Below, one piece after another: positions 33,422-45,700 of a stretch of DNA of 64,000 nt. The position numbers were made by a program, and so were the translations under genes. The number at the start of each line of letters is the position of its first letter. The stretch's first letter is position 1. The notes under the pieces were generated by a model. That model saw only the letters and a list, made by a program, of their open reading frames with translations, ran no database searches and was not told where the DNA came from. Location: positions 29,187,118-29,251,117 of the forward strand of contig OX442314.1 of NCBI GenBank assembly GCA_949358305.1. Reading direction: 5' to 3'. Origin of the DNA: Strigamia acuminata (taxonomy: Eukaryota; Arthropoda; Chilopoda; Geophilomorpha; Linotaeniidae).

Positions 33422-36400
33422 ATGGCGGACAGAGATGCGATGAGGATCGAAAAGCTGGAGGATGAAAACTACGCCACGTGGGCGTTCAAAATGCGAGTAT
33501 TCCTGAAGAAGTCGGAATGGTGGACGGTCATCGTCGACGAGGCACCTGTAAACGGACCTGCGGCGGCGAGAAACGCGTGGCGTGGCAAGGACGAAAAGGC
33601 CATAAACGCGATCGTCCAGGCCTTGTCGCCAGCGCAGACAGTGTACGTGATAAACAAAGACACGGCACGCGAATGCTGGGAGAAACTGGAGGAAATCCAC
33701 CGAGGGCGAGCGCGCCAAAGACAGACTATTTTGCGTCGAGAGCTGACCAAAACGAGGTGGGAAAAAGCTGAGACGGCCACGAAGTTCCTGCAACGTGTGG
33801 AGTCGACGGTGAACCAGTTACGAGCTGTTGGCGGCGAAATTTCGGAGCAAGAGGTGGGAACTTTAATAATACAAAACCTGCCAAAAGCATACCACAGCAT
33901 CCAGAGAGCGTTTGACATGTGCGACGAAGATGAGGTGACGATGGTCAAGCTGCGGCACATGATCATACAGGAGGAATCGCGACAAACTGGAGACGATGAA
34001 GTGGTCGAGAAACTGCATAAAGTGAACCTGTCCAGCCGCACGAAGAACAACTATCGGGGCGGCGAACGAAACGGTGACCACGACGGAAAACGAGACCTAA
34101 AACACGTGAAGTGTTTCAATTGCCAAAAATTCGGGCACATGGCCAGAGATTGTCGCGGCCAGAAGGAGAACGACGGAAGACGCCAAAATAATTCCAAGCA
34201 GACGAAAACAAACGCGAGGAGGGACCAGCAGCCAGACGCCAACGCCAAAGCTGTGAAAGCCCGACCAGAATTTGCTTTTCAGGTCAGAATCGACCAAACG
34301 GAAGGACGGCAATGGAACCTCGACTCTGGGGCGACGAGACACATGACGGCGAACAGGGACTTTTTCGAATCGTTCGTGGCAGATGACGGAAGTCGAAAGG
34401 TGACGCTGGCAGATGGGCGCCAAATCCCAATCATGGGCTGCGGGAACGTGAAATTCATTACGAACGACGCTGACTTGGTCGCGAAGGAGGTACTGTACAT
34501 TCCTGATTTAAATGACAATTTAATTTCGGTGCCAAAACTCGACGACGCGGGTTTACTCGTTGCTTTCGGAAGCGGGAAGTGTACGATATCGAGCGGGGAC
34601 CGAATGATAATGACTGCTACGAAGATCGGGGACGTGTATAGACTGAACGTGGAGACCGTGGTGACCGCGCAAGCTAACACGTGCCAACAGTCGACCGAGA
34701 TCGATGTGTGGCACAACCGAATGTGCCATTTGAACACGGCAACACTGGCGAAAATGCACGAAACGGGTGCAGTTTACGGTTTGGGGCCAATACAGAAGGA
34801 CGGGCGGGCATGCGACGAGTGTGCAGCCGGGAAAATGGCCAGAAAACCATTCAAAACGATCGTGAGCGACCAATCGACCAAAATATTGGAACTCATGCAC
34901 ATGGATCTGTGCGGGCCGCTGACAGAGACGATTGGGGACAGTCGATATTTGTTTTTGCTAATAGACGACTTCAGTCGCAAGATGTTTGTCTATTTTATTA
35001 GGTCGAAGTCGGACGTTTTCGAGAACTTTAAAGAGTTTGTGGCGGCTGTGGAACGCGAAACCGACACGAAACTTAAACGTATCCGGTCCGACAACGGGGG
35101 CGAGTTCGTCAACCACGAAATGGACGAGTTCATGAAATCAAACGGCGTCCACCACGAGCTTACGGTGCCATTCTCACCTGCCCAAAACGGCATCGCTGAA
35201 CGCGGCAACAGAACGCTGATGGAGGCAGCACGCACGATGCTGACGGCGGCGGCTTTGCCTTCCAAATTCTGGGCGGAGGCAGTCGCGACGGCCGCACACG
35301 TGCGCAACAGATGCTCGACAAGAGGAAACGGGGACAAGATTCCACAAGAACTTTGGAGCGGACGGAAGCAGCAAGTTGGCTATTTTCGAATATTTGGCTG
35401 TGCTGCGCAGATGTGGATCCATAATTCCAAACGAAAGAAATTGGACGCAAAGTCGAAACCTGTCATTTCTATGGGTTACTGCGTCAACAGAAAGGGCTAC
35501 CGAGTCTACGACCCGAAAACTGAGAAGCTAGAGCCGACACGCGACTTGAAATTCAACGAGGCGAGATGGGGCGGAGAAATGCTGACTTCGCCTCAAGGTT
35601 CGAATTTCGTATCGCCGTACGACGCCGAGCAAGAGACCGGGGAGCAGACAACAGACAATTCAGAGCCCAACGAAACGGACAACGGTGCCACCGAAGACGA
35701 GGAGTCCACCACTGGAAACGGTGACGGAGACGACGAAGAAGCTAACGAAAACACGACAACACGCAAATCAAAGCGCATCAAGAAGAAGCCAGACCGACTG
35801 GTGGTGCAGCCAAGAGGCGCCACATACTGCAAGAGCGTGAAGCACGTCGAGCCAAACACCGTGGTCCAAGCGCAGGACTCCCCGGAACACAAGAAGTGGG
35901 AAAGCGCGATCCAGGAGGAACTGAAATCTCACGAGGAATTCAAGACGTGGAGACTGGTAAAAAAAACCGTTGCAACAAATGTGCTGAAGTCAAGATGGGT
36001 CTTTAAAATCAAGAAGAACCAGCAGGGCGAGATCGAGCGTTACAAAGCCAGATTGGTGGCCGTCGGATGCGGACAACGGCCGGGACTGGATTACGAGGAC
36101 ACACACTCACCTGTAATGCGACTTGCGAGCCTGCGACTACTTCTAGCCATTGCTGTCCAACAAAACTGGCGCGTACGACAATACGACGTGAAAACGGCGT
36201 ACCTGCACGGGAAACTGCTTGAGAAGGTGTACATGGAACAACCACCCGGGAACGAGGAACGAGACCGAGAAGAGTGGGTGTGCGAGCTTCTAAAAGCCAT
36301 CTACGGACTCAAGCAAGCCGGGCGCACGTGGTATCTGACACTCGACAAAATACTTCGAAAGAATGGATTCCGACGACTGTACGCGGATGAAGGCGTGTAC

Positions 36401-37387
36401 GTGCTCAACAACGCAAGCGGGACAACAATATTGGGGATTTTCGTCGACGACATGTTGAATGTGACGTCAAATATCGGGATCGAAGATTGGACGGCGGACT
36501 TGCTGAGAAAATCGGTCGAAATCAAGGATTTGGGCACACCAACAAGAATTTTGGGACTTGATGTGGAATGCGACGTTGCAAATGGATCGATTACTGTGTC
36601 GCAGGAAGCCTACATCGAGGAGGTGCTAGAAAGTTTCCAGATGGGACCATGCAAGCCAGTGTCGACGCCAATGGTCAAGCACGACCAACCGAAGCCCGAG
36701 GACGACATAAATCCAGACGAGGTGCCGTACCAGAGCCTGATGGGGTCGCTAATGTACCTCGTGCAGGGAACGAGGCCCGACATCGCTTACGCGACACACT
36801 ACCTTTGCCGGTATAATCACAACCACGGGTTGTCCCACTGGAAGATGGGGAAAAGAATTCTACGCTACCTAAAAGGGACGAAAGGAAAGAAATTGCGATT
36901 CGTACGAAACGAAGATCAGATGACAGGATACGTGGACGCGAGCTGGAACTGCAACACCGAGGACGCTAAATCGACTACCGGATTTATTTTTCTACTTGCA
37001 GGGGCCGGCGTAGTATGGAAGTCATCGAAGCAGACGTGTGTCGGGATGTCGAGCTGCGAGTCAGCATTCATCGCCATTAGCGAGGCGGTGAAAGAGGGAC
37101 TTTGGCTCAAGAAATTTCTGGAGGAGCTGGGACTGAGCGAACTGATGGGCGACGCCGCGAGACTATACACCGACAGCGAATCGGCCGAGATGTTGGCGCG
37201 AGGACTGGCGCAGCATCAGCGATCGAAACACATTAATTTGCGTTATTGTTTTATAAAGGACGAGGTCGAGAACGGAGAAGTGGAGTTGCTGCACGCGGGA
37301 ACCGACAAGATGGTCGCGGATATGCTGACGAAGGCGGTGACCTTGCAGAAGCAGTGCTGGTGTTCAAAGATGTGTGGACTGGATTAA
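33422..37387 (+). CDS. Copia Gag-Pol polyprotein, 1321 aa
   Basis: A single frame from ATG 33422. UBN2-type gag (about residues 5-220, ENYATWAFKMRVFL near the start), CCHC knuckle CFNCQKFGHMARDC (about 231-244), aspartic protease LDSGATRHM (about 300), GAG_pre-integrase zinc site (HNRMCHLNTATL), integrase core (LCGPL, IRSDNGGEF near 554), reverse transcriptase (YDVKTAYLHGKL; FVDDML at about 1007) and RNase H (YTDSESAEML). The order protease-integrase-RT is diagnostic of Copia. No stop or frameshift was found; size is normal. Confidence 0.96.
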   Translation: MADRDAMRIEKLEDENYATWAFKMRVFLKKSEWWTVIVDEAPVNGPAAARNAWRGKDEKAINAIVQALSPAQTVYVINKDTARECWEKLEEIHRGRARQRQTILRRELTKTRWEKAETATKFLQRVESTVNQLRAVGGEISEQEVGTLIIQNLPKAYHSIQRAFDMCDEDEVTMVKLRHMIIQEESRQTGDDEVVEKLHKVNLSSRTKNNYRGGERNGDHDGKRDLKHVKCFNCQKFGHMARDCRGQKENDGRRQNNSKQTKTNARRDQQPDANAKAVKARPEFAFQVRIDQTEGRQWNLDSGATRHMTANRDFFESFVADDGSRKVTLADGRQIPIMGCGNVKFITNDADLVAKEVLYIPDLNDNLISVPKLDDAGLLVAFGSGKCTISSGDRMIMTATKIGDVYRLNVETVVTAQANTCQQSTEIDVWHNRMCHLNTATLAKMHETGAVYGLGPIQKDGRACDECAAGKMARKPFKTIVSDQSTKILELMHMDLCGPLTETIGDSRYLFLLIDDFSRKMFVYFIRSKSDVFENFKEFVAAVERETDTKLKRIRSDNGGEFVNHEMDEFMKSNGVHHELTVPFSPAQNGIAERGNRTLMEAARTMLTAAALPSKFWAEAVATAAHVRNRCSTRGNGDKIPQELWSGRKQQVGYFRIFGCAAQMWIHNSKRKKLDAKSKPVISMGYCVNRKGYRVYDPKTEKLEPTRDLKFNEARWGGEMLTSPQGSNFVSPYDAEQETGEQTTDNSEPNETDNGATEDEESTTGNGDGDDEEANENTTTRKSKRIKKKPDRLVVQPRGATYCKSVKHVEPNTVVQAQDSPEHKKWESAIQEELKSHEEFKTWRLVKKTVATNVLKSRWVFKIKKNQQGEIERYKARLVAVGCGQRPGLDYEDTHSPVMRLASLRLLLAIAVQQNWRVRQYDVKTAYLHGKLLEKVYMEQPPGNEERDREEWVCELLKAIYGLKQAGRTWYLTLDKILRKNGFRRLYADEGVYVLNNASGTTILGIFVDDMLNVTSNIGIEDWTADLLRKSVEIKDLGTPTRILGLDVECDVANGSITVSQEAYIEEVLESFQMGPCKPVSTPMVKHDQPKPEDDINPDEVPYQSLMGSLMYLVQGTRPDIAYATHYLCRYNHNHGLSHWKMGKRILRYLKGTKGKKLRFVRNEDQMTGYVDASWNCNTEDAKSTTGFIFLLAGAGVVWKSSKQTCVGMSSCESAFIAISEAVKEGLWLKKFLEELGLSELMGDAARLYTDSESAEMLARGLAQHQRSKHINLRYCFIKDEVENGEVELLHAGTDKMVADMLTKAVTLQKQCWCSKMCGLD

Positions 37388-37558
37388 TGTTTTTCGAATT
37401 TCATATGTCTTGCATCAATGTTATATTTCTTGATCTTTTATTGTTCGATTGTATCAGTGTATTTCTGTTATTACTTGCCCATTTTTAGTTTTTAGTAATG
37501 TCATTTATGGATTTTGTATTTCTTTGTTTTTACACATTGACCAGGTGAAGAAGGTGTA

Positions 37559-37785
37559 TGTTATATTTGTATGTCACCAGGCCCAATGTGCCTAAAATCC
37601 CGAATGAGGGTCTCCTACCACTAGGGGGAGTTGGGTGTATTTTTGCCGCTTGTGACCAATGACGTAACGTGAACGTACTTCCGGTCACTTGTTATTCATG
37701 AGACGGCGTGCGCTTAATCTCGTATGCGAATAAAACCTCTCATATCTTATCATCCACGTGAATCCAGTCTTTTCCAAATACAACA
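37559..37785 (+). repeat. Copia 3' LTR
   Basis: Preceded by the purine-rich AGGTGAAGAAGGTGTA, a plausible polypurine tract. One visible difference from the 5' copy. Confidence 0.92.
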
Positions 37786-37910
37786 CATTTGACATCACAT
37801 TTCGAAAATCGGTTTTCCTGAAAACCGTTTTCATGAAAATTAGAAAATCGTGGTTTTCGTGGTTTTCAAATCGTTTTCCCGGGCCGCCATTTTGAATTCG
37901 AATAGATCGG

Positions 37911-38080
37911 CCAATTTTCGGGCGCATTTGCGCGTCGATTGCGGCCAATTTTCGGGCGCATTTGCGCGTCGAATGCGGCCAATTTTCGGGCGCATTTGCG
38001 CGTCAAATGCGGCCATTTTTCGGCCGCATTTGCGCGTCGAATGCGGCCAAATTTTCGGCCGCAATTGCGCGATCGAAAGC
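37911..38080. repeat. Tandem repeat, GGCCAATTTTCGGGCGCATTTGCGCGTCGA type
   Basis: Five units of about 33-34 bp, high in CG dinucleotides, inside the MITE remnant between the Copia and Gypsy insertions. Confidence 0.9.
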
Positions 38081-38135
38081 TGCCGGATCTGTGCTCAATG
38101 TTGAAAACCGTTTTCATCGTTTTCGGAAAACGATG

Positions 38136-39816
38136 TATGACGGTTACGTCATAATGACTAAATTCACCGATAGATGGCGTTTTCTACTTTTAGCGGCAGA
38201 TTTAACCAGAATAGAAGATTTAGTGCTAAGACTACATAAAACTGAGTTTTATGTGGAGCTAACATTATATCCTTGTATATTTATTAGTTTAGAGGCTTAT
38301 TGGACCGTTTATGACATTATTCAGAGAATATATCATAAACCCAAGTTGAAAGGTTACTCACCTTTGCGCACCTGCACCAATTATGGACACCCTGTGGATT
38401 TGAGTCAAAGACTTAATCCAAAGTGTGTCCCCGCTATCCAGTTCCTGTCCTGACCTAGGAGAGAGCTAAGTCCTGGGTATCCAGTTCCTGTTGAGCATCT
38501 GGAAGTCATCTAATTGAGCAAGTGGCCTCAGAATCCGACCTCTCACTCAGTGATTGGAGGGATTCCGAGGACTCATGTCCCCATTGGAGCATTGGAAGTT
38601 CCATTGTGCTCTAAGAGCATATATTCCCTTACAACCGGAAATACAACGCTCTTGTCATGATATTTGTTGAACACTTACTTACTTGAGCCCGCATATATAT
38701 TTATATGCATTCCCCGCCTTAAATGGTGCTGCTTACCATGACCTGTGGTGAAATGCGGATTGTTGCAAGACAATCTTTGGGTGCTATCGAAACGATGGCG
38801 CATCACCAGCCTTTGACTGAGGTTGACGCTACGGATAATGTTGTGTTCCGTGAGTACGACCCTGGATGAGGAAACCTCCATCCTTGTCTGTGGTCATGAC
38901 CATCCGGACTGGCGAGGAATTAGGCCTGGACGGGCATTTAGTACTCGCTAGGCTAGGTGACGCCGCGGGATTGGGCGATGGATGATGTTTGCCGCCAAAT
39001 CCTGTGAGGCAGACGGCGACTGTGTGATCGCGAGGATACCGGGCTGAGCGATGGATGACGTTTACCGTTCGGACCCGGTAGGATTTCATATTTGTACTTT
39101 TACAGCTTGGATTTAGCCAACTCAGTTGTATAAATCATTTCATCGTATCATGATGTAAAACGAAGTTTTACTCACGATAAAGAACTCGATTGACACAGAA
39201 CCGGAAGTAAACATTACAGCAAAACAAATGATAACCAAATTTGCTTGTTGTAATCCAGATGACAACATAATGACCTTTGGCTCACGACATATACTCATCG
39301 AGTTATGTGTGACGCCGGAATATCATTAATTCCCACATGATGAATTATTTACGTCATACTTGATAACAAAAGTATGCGTAATCCAAACAGCATAACAGCA
39401 ATACTCTATGCAAATATCTTAGATATTTACATGAGATTGTGACAATGTGGAATAAGTCAACCGCACAGCCTCGGATACCGCCATTACAGAACCGAACCAG
39501 AGACCAGTCAGCCCGACGATAGATGACATCTTTTCTCCATGCAAATACGATGTATTGACCCATCTATTTCGGAGCCAAGGACACCAATCGTATTCTCATT
39601 TGGCCAGCTTTGTAGGCCATTTTATTTATATAACGGAGTTATACTAAATAAATGTTATGTGATTTGAGAAAAACCCACGACTCCATTTTATTTACACTAT
39701 TGCAATAATTCACCTTCAGTAATTGTTAAACTTGTTCTCGTGAGCTTTTAGTAGTTTGACATAGCTTTTCTCGACCAGATATTGTAAAATATTTGCGCCG
39801 AAAGAACATTGTCACA
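38136..39816 (+). repeat. Gypsy 5' LTR (1681 bp)
   Basis: Unusually long. It contains AT-rich TATATATTTATATGC near 38692 and AATAAATG near 39650. Short frames inside it recur identically in the 3' LTR and are not genes. Confidence 0.93.
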
Positions 39817-39818
39817 CG

Positions 39819-39836
39819 TGGAGGTTCTACCGAGAT
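39819..39836 (+). promoter_or_regulatory. Primer-binding site, tRNA-Gln
   Basis: TGGAGGTTCTACCGAGAT lies two bases after the LTR and is complementary, with one mismatch, to the 3' end of tRNA-Gln. Confidence 0.75.
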
Positions 39837-40651
39837 AGGTTGCAAGATTTGAAAGTTGAATTTTAGTGAGTGTAAAAAATGGAAATTTTATCTGTTCATC
39901 TTTTGATATTTCTTAGAAATAATAAAAGAATTAACAAGATTGTTATGTTCGAATTGTTCCTGTCTTTTGCAAGGCTTGAATCGTTTACCATCCCTCTGCT
40001 ATTTAATATTTCCAAGAAATATTAGATAAAAGAGGCAAGGGGGAAAATTCCTATTTCCTTTCTCAACACGAAGAAGGGTGAAACCACAGGAGAGCTTCCA
40101 AGAAAGTGAATGTCCAGTTAGGAATGCACAGGTGACTAACGTCAACTGTGTCACTCCTTGTCCATCCAACCCATTCGCGGAAAAGACAATAGGCCTGGAT
40201 TAGGACGATTATCGAGCTTGACGCGAGAAGTGACCATTGCTTCCTTGCAACCCAACTGACCAAGACGTCTCCAGACCGTTCCTGTGTGCCACCATCCTTT
40301 GTGACCAGTTGACCAGTTTCGAGCCGTTTTAGCTGCAAAGTTAAGTAGTATTTCGGTTATTATCAGTTTAAGCGTGTTCCTTATAAACGCCAGTTTAAAA
40401 TTTAAAAGTGTAATTTTTTTTTTATTTGATAGTAAGTTAAGTGTGTTCTTTTTACACACCTGTTTAACGTAAAGCTTTACATTCAGTGTAACGTTAGTAT
40501 CAGAATCAGTTAGACGAATATATTACGATATATTCTTTCTTCCGCTAGTTGAGTTCTTTTGTAATTACATTTTTCTTAGAAAAACGTGATTACGTTCGTG
40601 TATTTAGACAGATTAGTTAAGTCAAGGATTTCAGCGCTAGAAACGTTAGTT

Positions 40652-42703
40652 ATGTCTCGTAGTCACCCCGAAATGTTTGCTTCCATGAACCAAGGCGCTG
40701 AAGACAATACTCATCATTCGTCGGATGATTCTGACGACGAGGGAAATCCTCGAAACGTGGCATACGGCCTGAAAACGTATTGCCGCCATTTCAAGTTAGA
40801 CGCTATACGCTTCGCCACGCTGGCAGAAGCCAAGCACTACGTAGCGTTGAATCAGCCAGCTGAAAGTTCGCTGAATCACTCAGCCACTTCGCCCGATGAA
40901 TTGATCTTGAATAGGGGGAAATCAAGTGGAAATGCGCCTATTACTTATGCGCAACCACGGGACTTACCCTTATCTCGAGAAAATTTGTCATCTCAAGACA
41001 ATAACCCGCTTCCGCCACGTGTTTCTACACCAATTAGACCCGTTTCACAGGCCGTTGGAGGAAACACAGACGGCGATGCAGGGTTAGATTTATCGATAAG
41101 GGGGAGCCCGACGGAACCCCCATCGATCCTACGGACAGATAACCAAAAAACGCAAGGTAGGCGCCACTCAGTGTCGCCTACTCGATATAGGATAACTGGT
41201 CCCCCAGTCACCGAAAGAGTGGTTTTCAACTCAGATCAAGACTTTTCTCGTTCAAACCCTCGTCACAGAGAGGAGCATCTCCAACTGACTTGTCACCAAA
41301 TAACCAATGGTGGTCAGGATCGCAGTGAGCGAGCTGAGGACACTCAGCAACAGCCAACTCGTCGGGAACCGCTTGGTCAGAGACCACGACAGTTCACGGC
41401 GAACGCTACTCATCAATCTAACGGCGAAGATTTTTATAATCATGGTAACGGTTCTCAAACCAACCATGGTTATAATTCTCCGAGCCAAGGGGGACGAAGG
41501 AGTTCGACAACTCCTCCCCCCTTTGTTCGCCCTCGCCCAAATTTTCGACCTATCTCGCCACACGGAGTGAGAAGTGATAGACGTAACGACTCGGACCAAA
41601 ATTCGAATTTTGTGCCAAGTCTTTCGCGGGAAAATTTGACCGCCATTATTCAGGGGTTGACGGGTCAACCCCCGAGAAATGAGTCCAATTATCGGCGCAA
41701 CATCTGTAAGGGATTAGACATCCCTGCATTTGAAGGCCGGCAGGAAGATGTAGCGAGATTTTTAGAGATTACTAAATCTGTCGCTAGTTTAAAAAGAGTT
41801 CCACTTGACGAGATGATCCATGACGTAGTACCCGGCTACCTACTTGGACATGCTCAAACGTGGTACAAAAAAGAATCGCATCGCTTCTTGAGTTGGGATA
41901 TTTTCGAGGATGCGTTCTTAGAACGCTTCGATCTAGTCCCTCTCACCAGAGCGCGACAGTTGCGTAACGTAATTCAACGAGCCGACGAAAGCCTTTATGA
42001 CTTTCTCTTGCGGTTTTCACAAGCTCAAGGGAAAGTACCTGAAGGCAGTCAAGAGGGAGTGACCCATCTGTACGACAACATCACCCCCGAAAGTTTCGCT
42101 CTTTTAGTTAACAAGGGGCTTTATGGAAAGAAGACGGTCGATGAAATTATTCATTTCGTCGGTCGTCATCGTTGTATGTTCGAGACGAGAGCGCAACACT
42201 CCGCGCGTCTCAAATACGACAATAGCGACAAGACTTCGGCAACTACTCCCGTAAATGCCAAAGACAGTCGTTTTCCAAATAAAGCCGCTCTTCGAGCTTC
42301 TAAGGTTGATTACTCGTCTAAGACAAGTAAGGAATCCAAAAGCGAAGATGAGCCGGAGAGTGAAGACGAAATGGAGAGACTATTCACCACTTATACGGAA
42401 AATAAAACGGGCAAGTGTTTTTATTGCCATGAAACTGGGCATTTCAAATGTGAGTGCCCTAAGTGGTTAAATAAGAACAAGATGGGTGATGGCGCTAAGC
42501 GCCCAAACCCTTCCAACACCTTGTCGGAAGAGAATAAACGGCCTAAACCGAATTGGGTCACCGTCGATTTACTAGACAACAAACTAGGAGCTTTTCAGTC
42601 AAATATACAAAGCACAATGACTGAGTTGTTGTCCAAGTACTTGCTAGCACCTGCAGCCACCCCAGCTCCATCTATTGAGAAAAAGGAAACGTCAAAAAAC
42701 TAG
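40652..42703 (+). CDS. Gypsy Gag
   Basis: The first ATG of the frame is at 40652 (MSRSHPEMFAS); the frame is open upstream to 40586 without an ATG. A long, polar, low-complexity N-terminal half is followed by a retrotransposon gag domain (about residues 340-530; FEDAFLERFDLVPL) and one CCHC knuckle CFYCHETGHFKCEC (about 589). It is the structural RNA-binding protein of the particle. At about 680 residues it is long for a Gag because of the N-terminal extension. It ends at a TAG that directly follows a slippery heptamer. Confidence 0.92.
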   Translation: MSRSHPEMFASMNQGAEDNTHHSSDDSDDEGNPRNVAYGLKTYCRHFKLDAIRFATLAEAKHYVALNQPAESSLNHSATSPDELILNRGKSSGNAPITYAQPRDLPLSRENLSSQDNNPLPPRVSTPIRPVSQAVGGNTDGDAGLDLSIRGSPTEPPSILRTDNQKTQGRRHSVSPTRYRITGPPVTERVVFNSDQDFSRSNPRHREEHLQLTCHQITNGGQDRSERAEDTQQQPTRREPLGQRPRQFTANATHQSNGEDFYNHGNGSQTNHGYNSPSQGGRRSSTTPPPFVRPRPNFRPISPHGVRSDRRNDSDQNSNFVPSLSRENLTAIIQGLTGQPPRNESNYRRNICKGLDIPAFEGRQEDVARFLEITKSVASLKRVPLDEMIHDVVPGYLLGHAQTWYKKESHRFLSWDIFEDAFLERFDLVPLTRARQLRNVIQRADESLYDFLLRFSQAQGKVPEGSQEGVTHLYDNITPESFALLVNKGLYGKKTVDEIIHFVGRHRCMFETRAQHSARLKYDNSDKTSATTPVNAKDSRFPNKAALRASKVDYSSKTSKESKSEDEPESEDEMERLFTTYTENKTGKCFYCHETGHFKCECPKWLNKNKMGDGAKRPNPSNTLSEENKRPKPNWVTVDLLDNKLGAFQSNIQSTMTELLSKYLLAPAATPAPSIEKKETSKN

Positions 42704-42734
42704 TACAGGGGGTTGTGACTTTATCCCAACCCCC
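42694..42734 (+). promoter_or_regulatory. -1 ribosomal frameshift site between gag and pol
   Basis: The heptamer AAAAAAC at 42694-42700 sits in the canonical register (A AAA AAC) immediately before the gag stop TAG. After a 7-base spacer, GGGGGTTG (42708-42715) and CAACCCCC (42727-42734) form a perfect 8-bp stem with an 11-base loop. The pol frame is exactly -1 and is open through the site. Confidence 0.88.
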
Positions 42735-45700
42735 CACTAATAATTGCCTCCTTCCTTTCTCTGAGTTCACCGATGATTTGTTTTCACCTCGAAGAGTTGA
42801 AATACCAATTATGGACGAACTGGCCGAGGTATTAGGCCAACTTGAACTTTCAGATGAATTAATTCCGATCCGAGATCGCGCAACTAGTTCCTCTGGAGGA
42901 GTTCAGGAAGGTATTGACTCTATGGCGAAACAAATGGAGCGTATGACTATCTTTAAAGGTCCGTGGAATCGTAAAAAATTCTGCAACCTCAAAAGATTAC
43001 ATCATGGAGACTCTGTCGAATTTGTAAATGCAGTAAATGGTCGGACTTCCGATACACCTAGGATGCGAATCGAAATCGGAGGACTCACCTATAACGCATT
43101 AATGGACTCTGGAGCTACTCAATGTTTCATTGGGGCACAGCTTTTGTCTCAGACAAGAGCCCCCAGTGATTATATACAGGAGTGCCCCCGAGGAATGCGA
43201 GTCTGCGCAGTGGGAGTGGATCATCGACCCGTTGGACAAATCACTCTGTGTGTCAAATGGGGAGACGAGAAACAGTTTACACCCATTAACTTTGTCGTAC
43301 TGAAAAAAAATGTGTGCGATCTCATAATCGGCCATAATTTCATGCGGCGAACGGGCATCAACTTAAATCCCATGCGGGCAGTATTCACCTGCGACAGGCT
43401 GCCTGGCTGGACCGCGCCTTACGAAATCGGAGATTTCGAGAGCACACTAGTCGGGTTACATACACTCGCCATTGGCAAAACACAGACTCATACACCAGAA
43501 AACTGGGCCGATTTATTAGTCCTAGACTGTGACGGCTCAGACGAGCAAAAAGAACAACTTCGGGCTGTAATTTTAGAGGCTAGAAATGCACTTCGCGACG
43601 AAGTCGGTTGTACGCATTTGGCCACACATAGCATTACTTTTAAAAAGGATGCTAAGTGGAAAATTCAGCCATATCGTATGTACAACCCCCAGAAGAAAGC
43701 GATCATGACTCGTTTGGTCGAGGAACTAGAGGCGGACAACCTGATTGAACCCGTGATAGGCTCCTGTCCATACGTTAGTCATCCCGTCATCGTTGCAAAA
43801 CCTGGCGGGAAATACCGCCTGTGTATTGACTATCGTTGGCTGAATGCCATAACGGAGGTAGATGCAATTCAGATGCCTAGCATCGACTTGCTCATCCATC
43901 ATACCAATCACGCGAAGTATTTCTCCTCTCTGGATTTAACCAAAGGATACTACCAAATGGCGATGAATGAAACTGACAAAAAGAAAACCACTTTTTACAC
44001 CCCTAAGGGGAAGTTTCAATTCAAGCGCATGCCGTTTGGTCTATGCAACGCTCCAAGCTCCTTTCAGCATTTGATGACTCAAGTGATGGGAGAAGCTCTA
44101 CACGAACACGTTTTAGTTTACCTGGATGACCTGATAATTTTCTCAGAAAATTGGGAGGACCATGTTAAACATGTAAAAGACGTATTGGAGAGATTAGATA
44201 AAGCCAATCTGACGGTCAATAAATCCAAAACCAAGTTGGGACGAACGTCACTAAAGTTTTTGGGTCACCTCATTACACCCGAAGGGTTAATGGCGGATCC
44301 AGATAAGTTAGTGTCGGTAAGGAAGTTTCCTACACCAACGTGCTCTAAAGATATCCAGCGCTTCCATGGTTTGGCAAACTTTTTTCGTAAATTTATACCA
44401 AATCATGCGGAGATTGCGTTACCTTTAACACGTATGATGCACACTAATGCCGTCTTCAACTGGGGCGAAGAGCAAGAAGCAGCTTTCAATCAAATAAAAG
44501 ATATTCTGTGTGATGAGCACCAAGTGCTCCACATGCCGGATATGCTGAAACCTTTCGTAGTCATGACAGACGCGTCACATACGGGACTCGGTGCCGTGTT
44601 GTGCCAAGATGTCAATGTATTTAACGAAAGGACGCAGAAGTGGGTTCCTTCGCCAAAACCTGTTGCTTACGCAAGTAGAGTTTTGCGAGGAGCGGAAGTT
44701 CGCTATTCAACACCAGAGTTAGAATGTCTAGCTGTAGTGTGGGCTATAGATCGCTTCAGGCCTTACCTAGAGTATACTACGTTTACTCTAGAGTCAGATG
44801 CACAAGCACTTGGCTGGCTCATGTCAACGCCTGAACCATCGGGACGTTTTGGCCGTTGGGCGGTCAAAATTCAGTGCGGCGCCTTTAAAATAGTGTTCCG
44901 AAAGGGTGCTATGAATCAAGTTGCGGACGCACTGTCTAGAGCACCGCTCTCAGCCTTAGACACACCTGTTACTGACTACCTGGAACCGGAGGAAATTCAT
45001 CAATTTTTCCTGACCTGGGTAGGCAACAGGAACACGAGTGTTGTCCCGGACGAGCTCCCACATCCCTTTCTCGCCAACGTTGATGTTCGTTTTGATGATT
45101 TCTCCGAGTTCAATGAAATCGAAGATTTAATTGATCTTGGAGAAAAGGGGGAAGGAGTAGATAGAAAGGAGACTCTTTTTAGCGCCCTAACCGACGTGCT
45201 GAACGAAGTCCCGCCAACGCGTGCGGAAATCATAGCAGAACAGCTAAAAGATGCTTTTTGTAATAGAATTTTAATTTATTTAAAATCTAACGAAAAGAAA
45301 CGAAAAGAATACACTGACCAAGAATGGATTATGTCCATTCAAAGTTACTGTCTTGACGAGAGCGGAGAAGATGGCAGCAGGATGCTCATCTGTTTCCAAC
45401 CAACTTTTGAGGAGGAACTCAATGACTCGGGAAACGGGTTCAAGGCGGTAGTTCCTCGATCTCTCGTGAGACGAGTGCTATTTGCTTGCCACGGACATCC
45501 ACTCAGTGGACACGCGGGCATGAGCAAAACGCTTGACAGAGCGAAACAAACATATTTTTGGCCTAAGATGAGCAAAGACACGAGACATTATGTCCGGGGC
45601 TGTGTTCACTGCCAACAATATAAACCAGGGCAACATCGCCAGCGAAGGGCACCTTACACGCCTCACAATATGACGACGCCCTGGGAGACAATTTGCATTG

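Larger units (their letters stand above)
33041..37785 (+). mobile_element. Copia LTR retrotransposon, intact and young
   Basis: LTRs of 227 bp (33041-33267 and 37559-37785) start TGTTATATTTG and end AATACAACA, and differ at one base by eye (33239 region, CGG against CGT). The 5-bp duplication CATTT is at 33036-33040 and 37786-37790. One complete Gag-Pol frame is present. Confidence 0.95.

Noticed and set aside
38141-39563. Four short frames repeated at 50227-51669
   Set aside because: They lie in the two Gypsy LTRs and recur only because the LTRs are identical.
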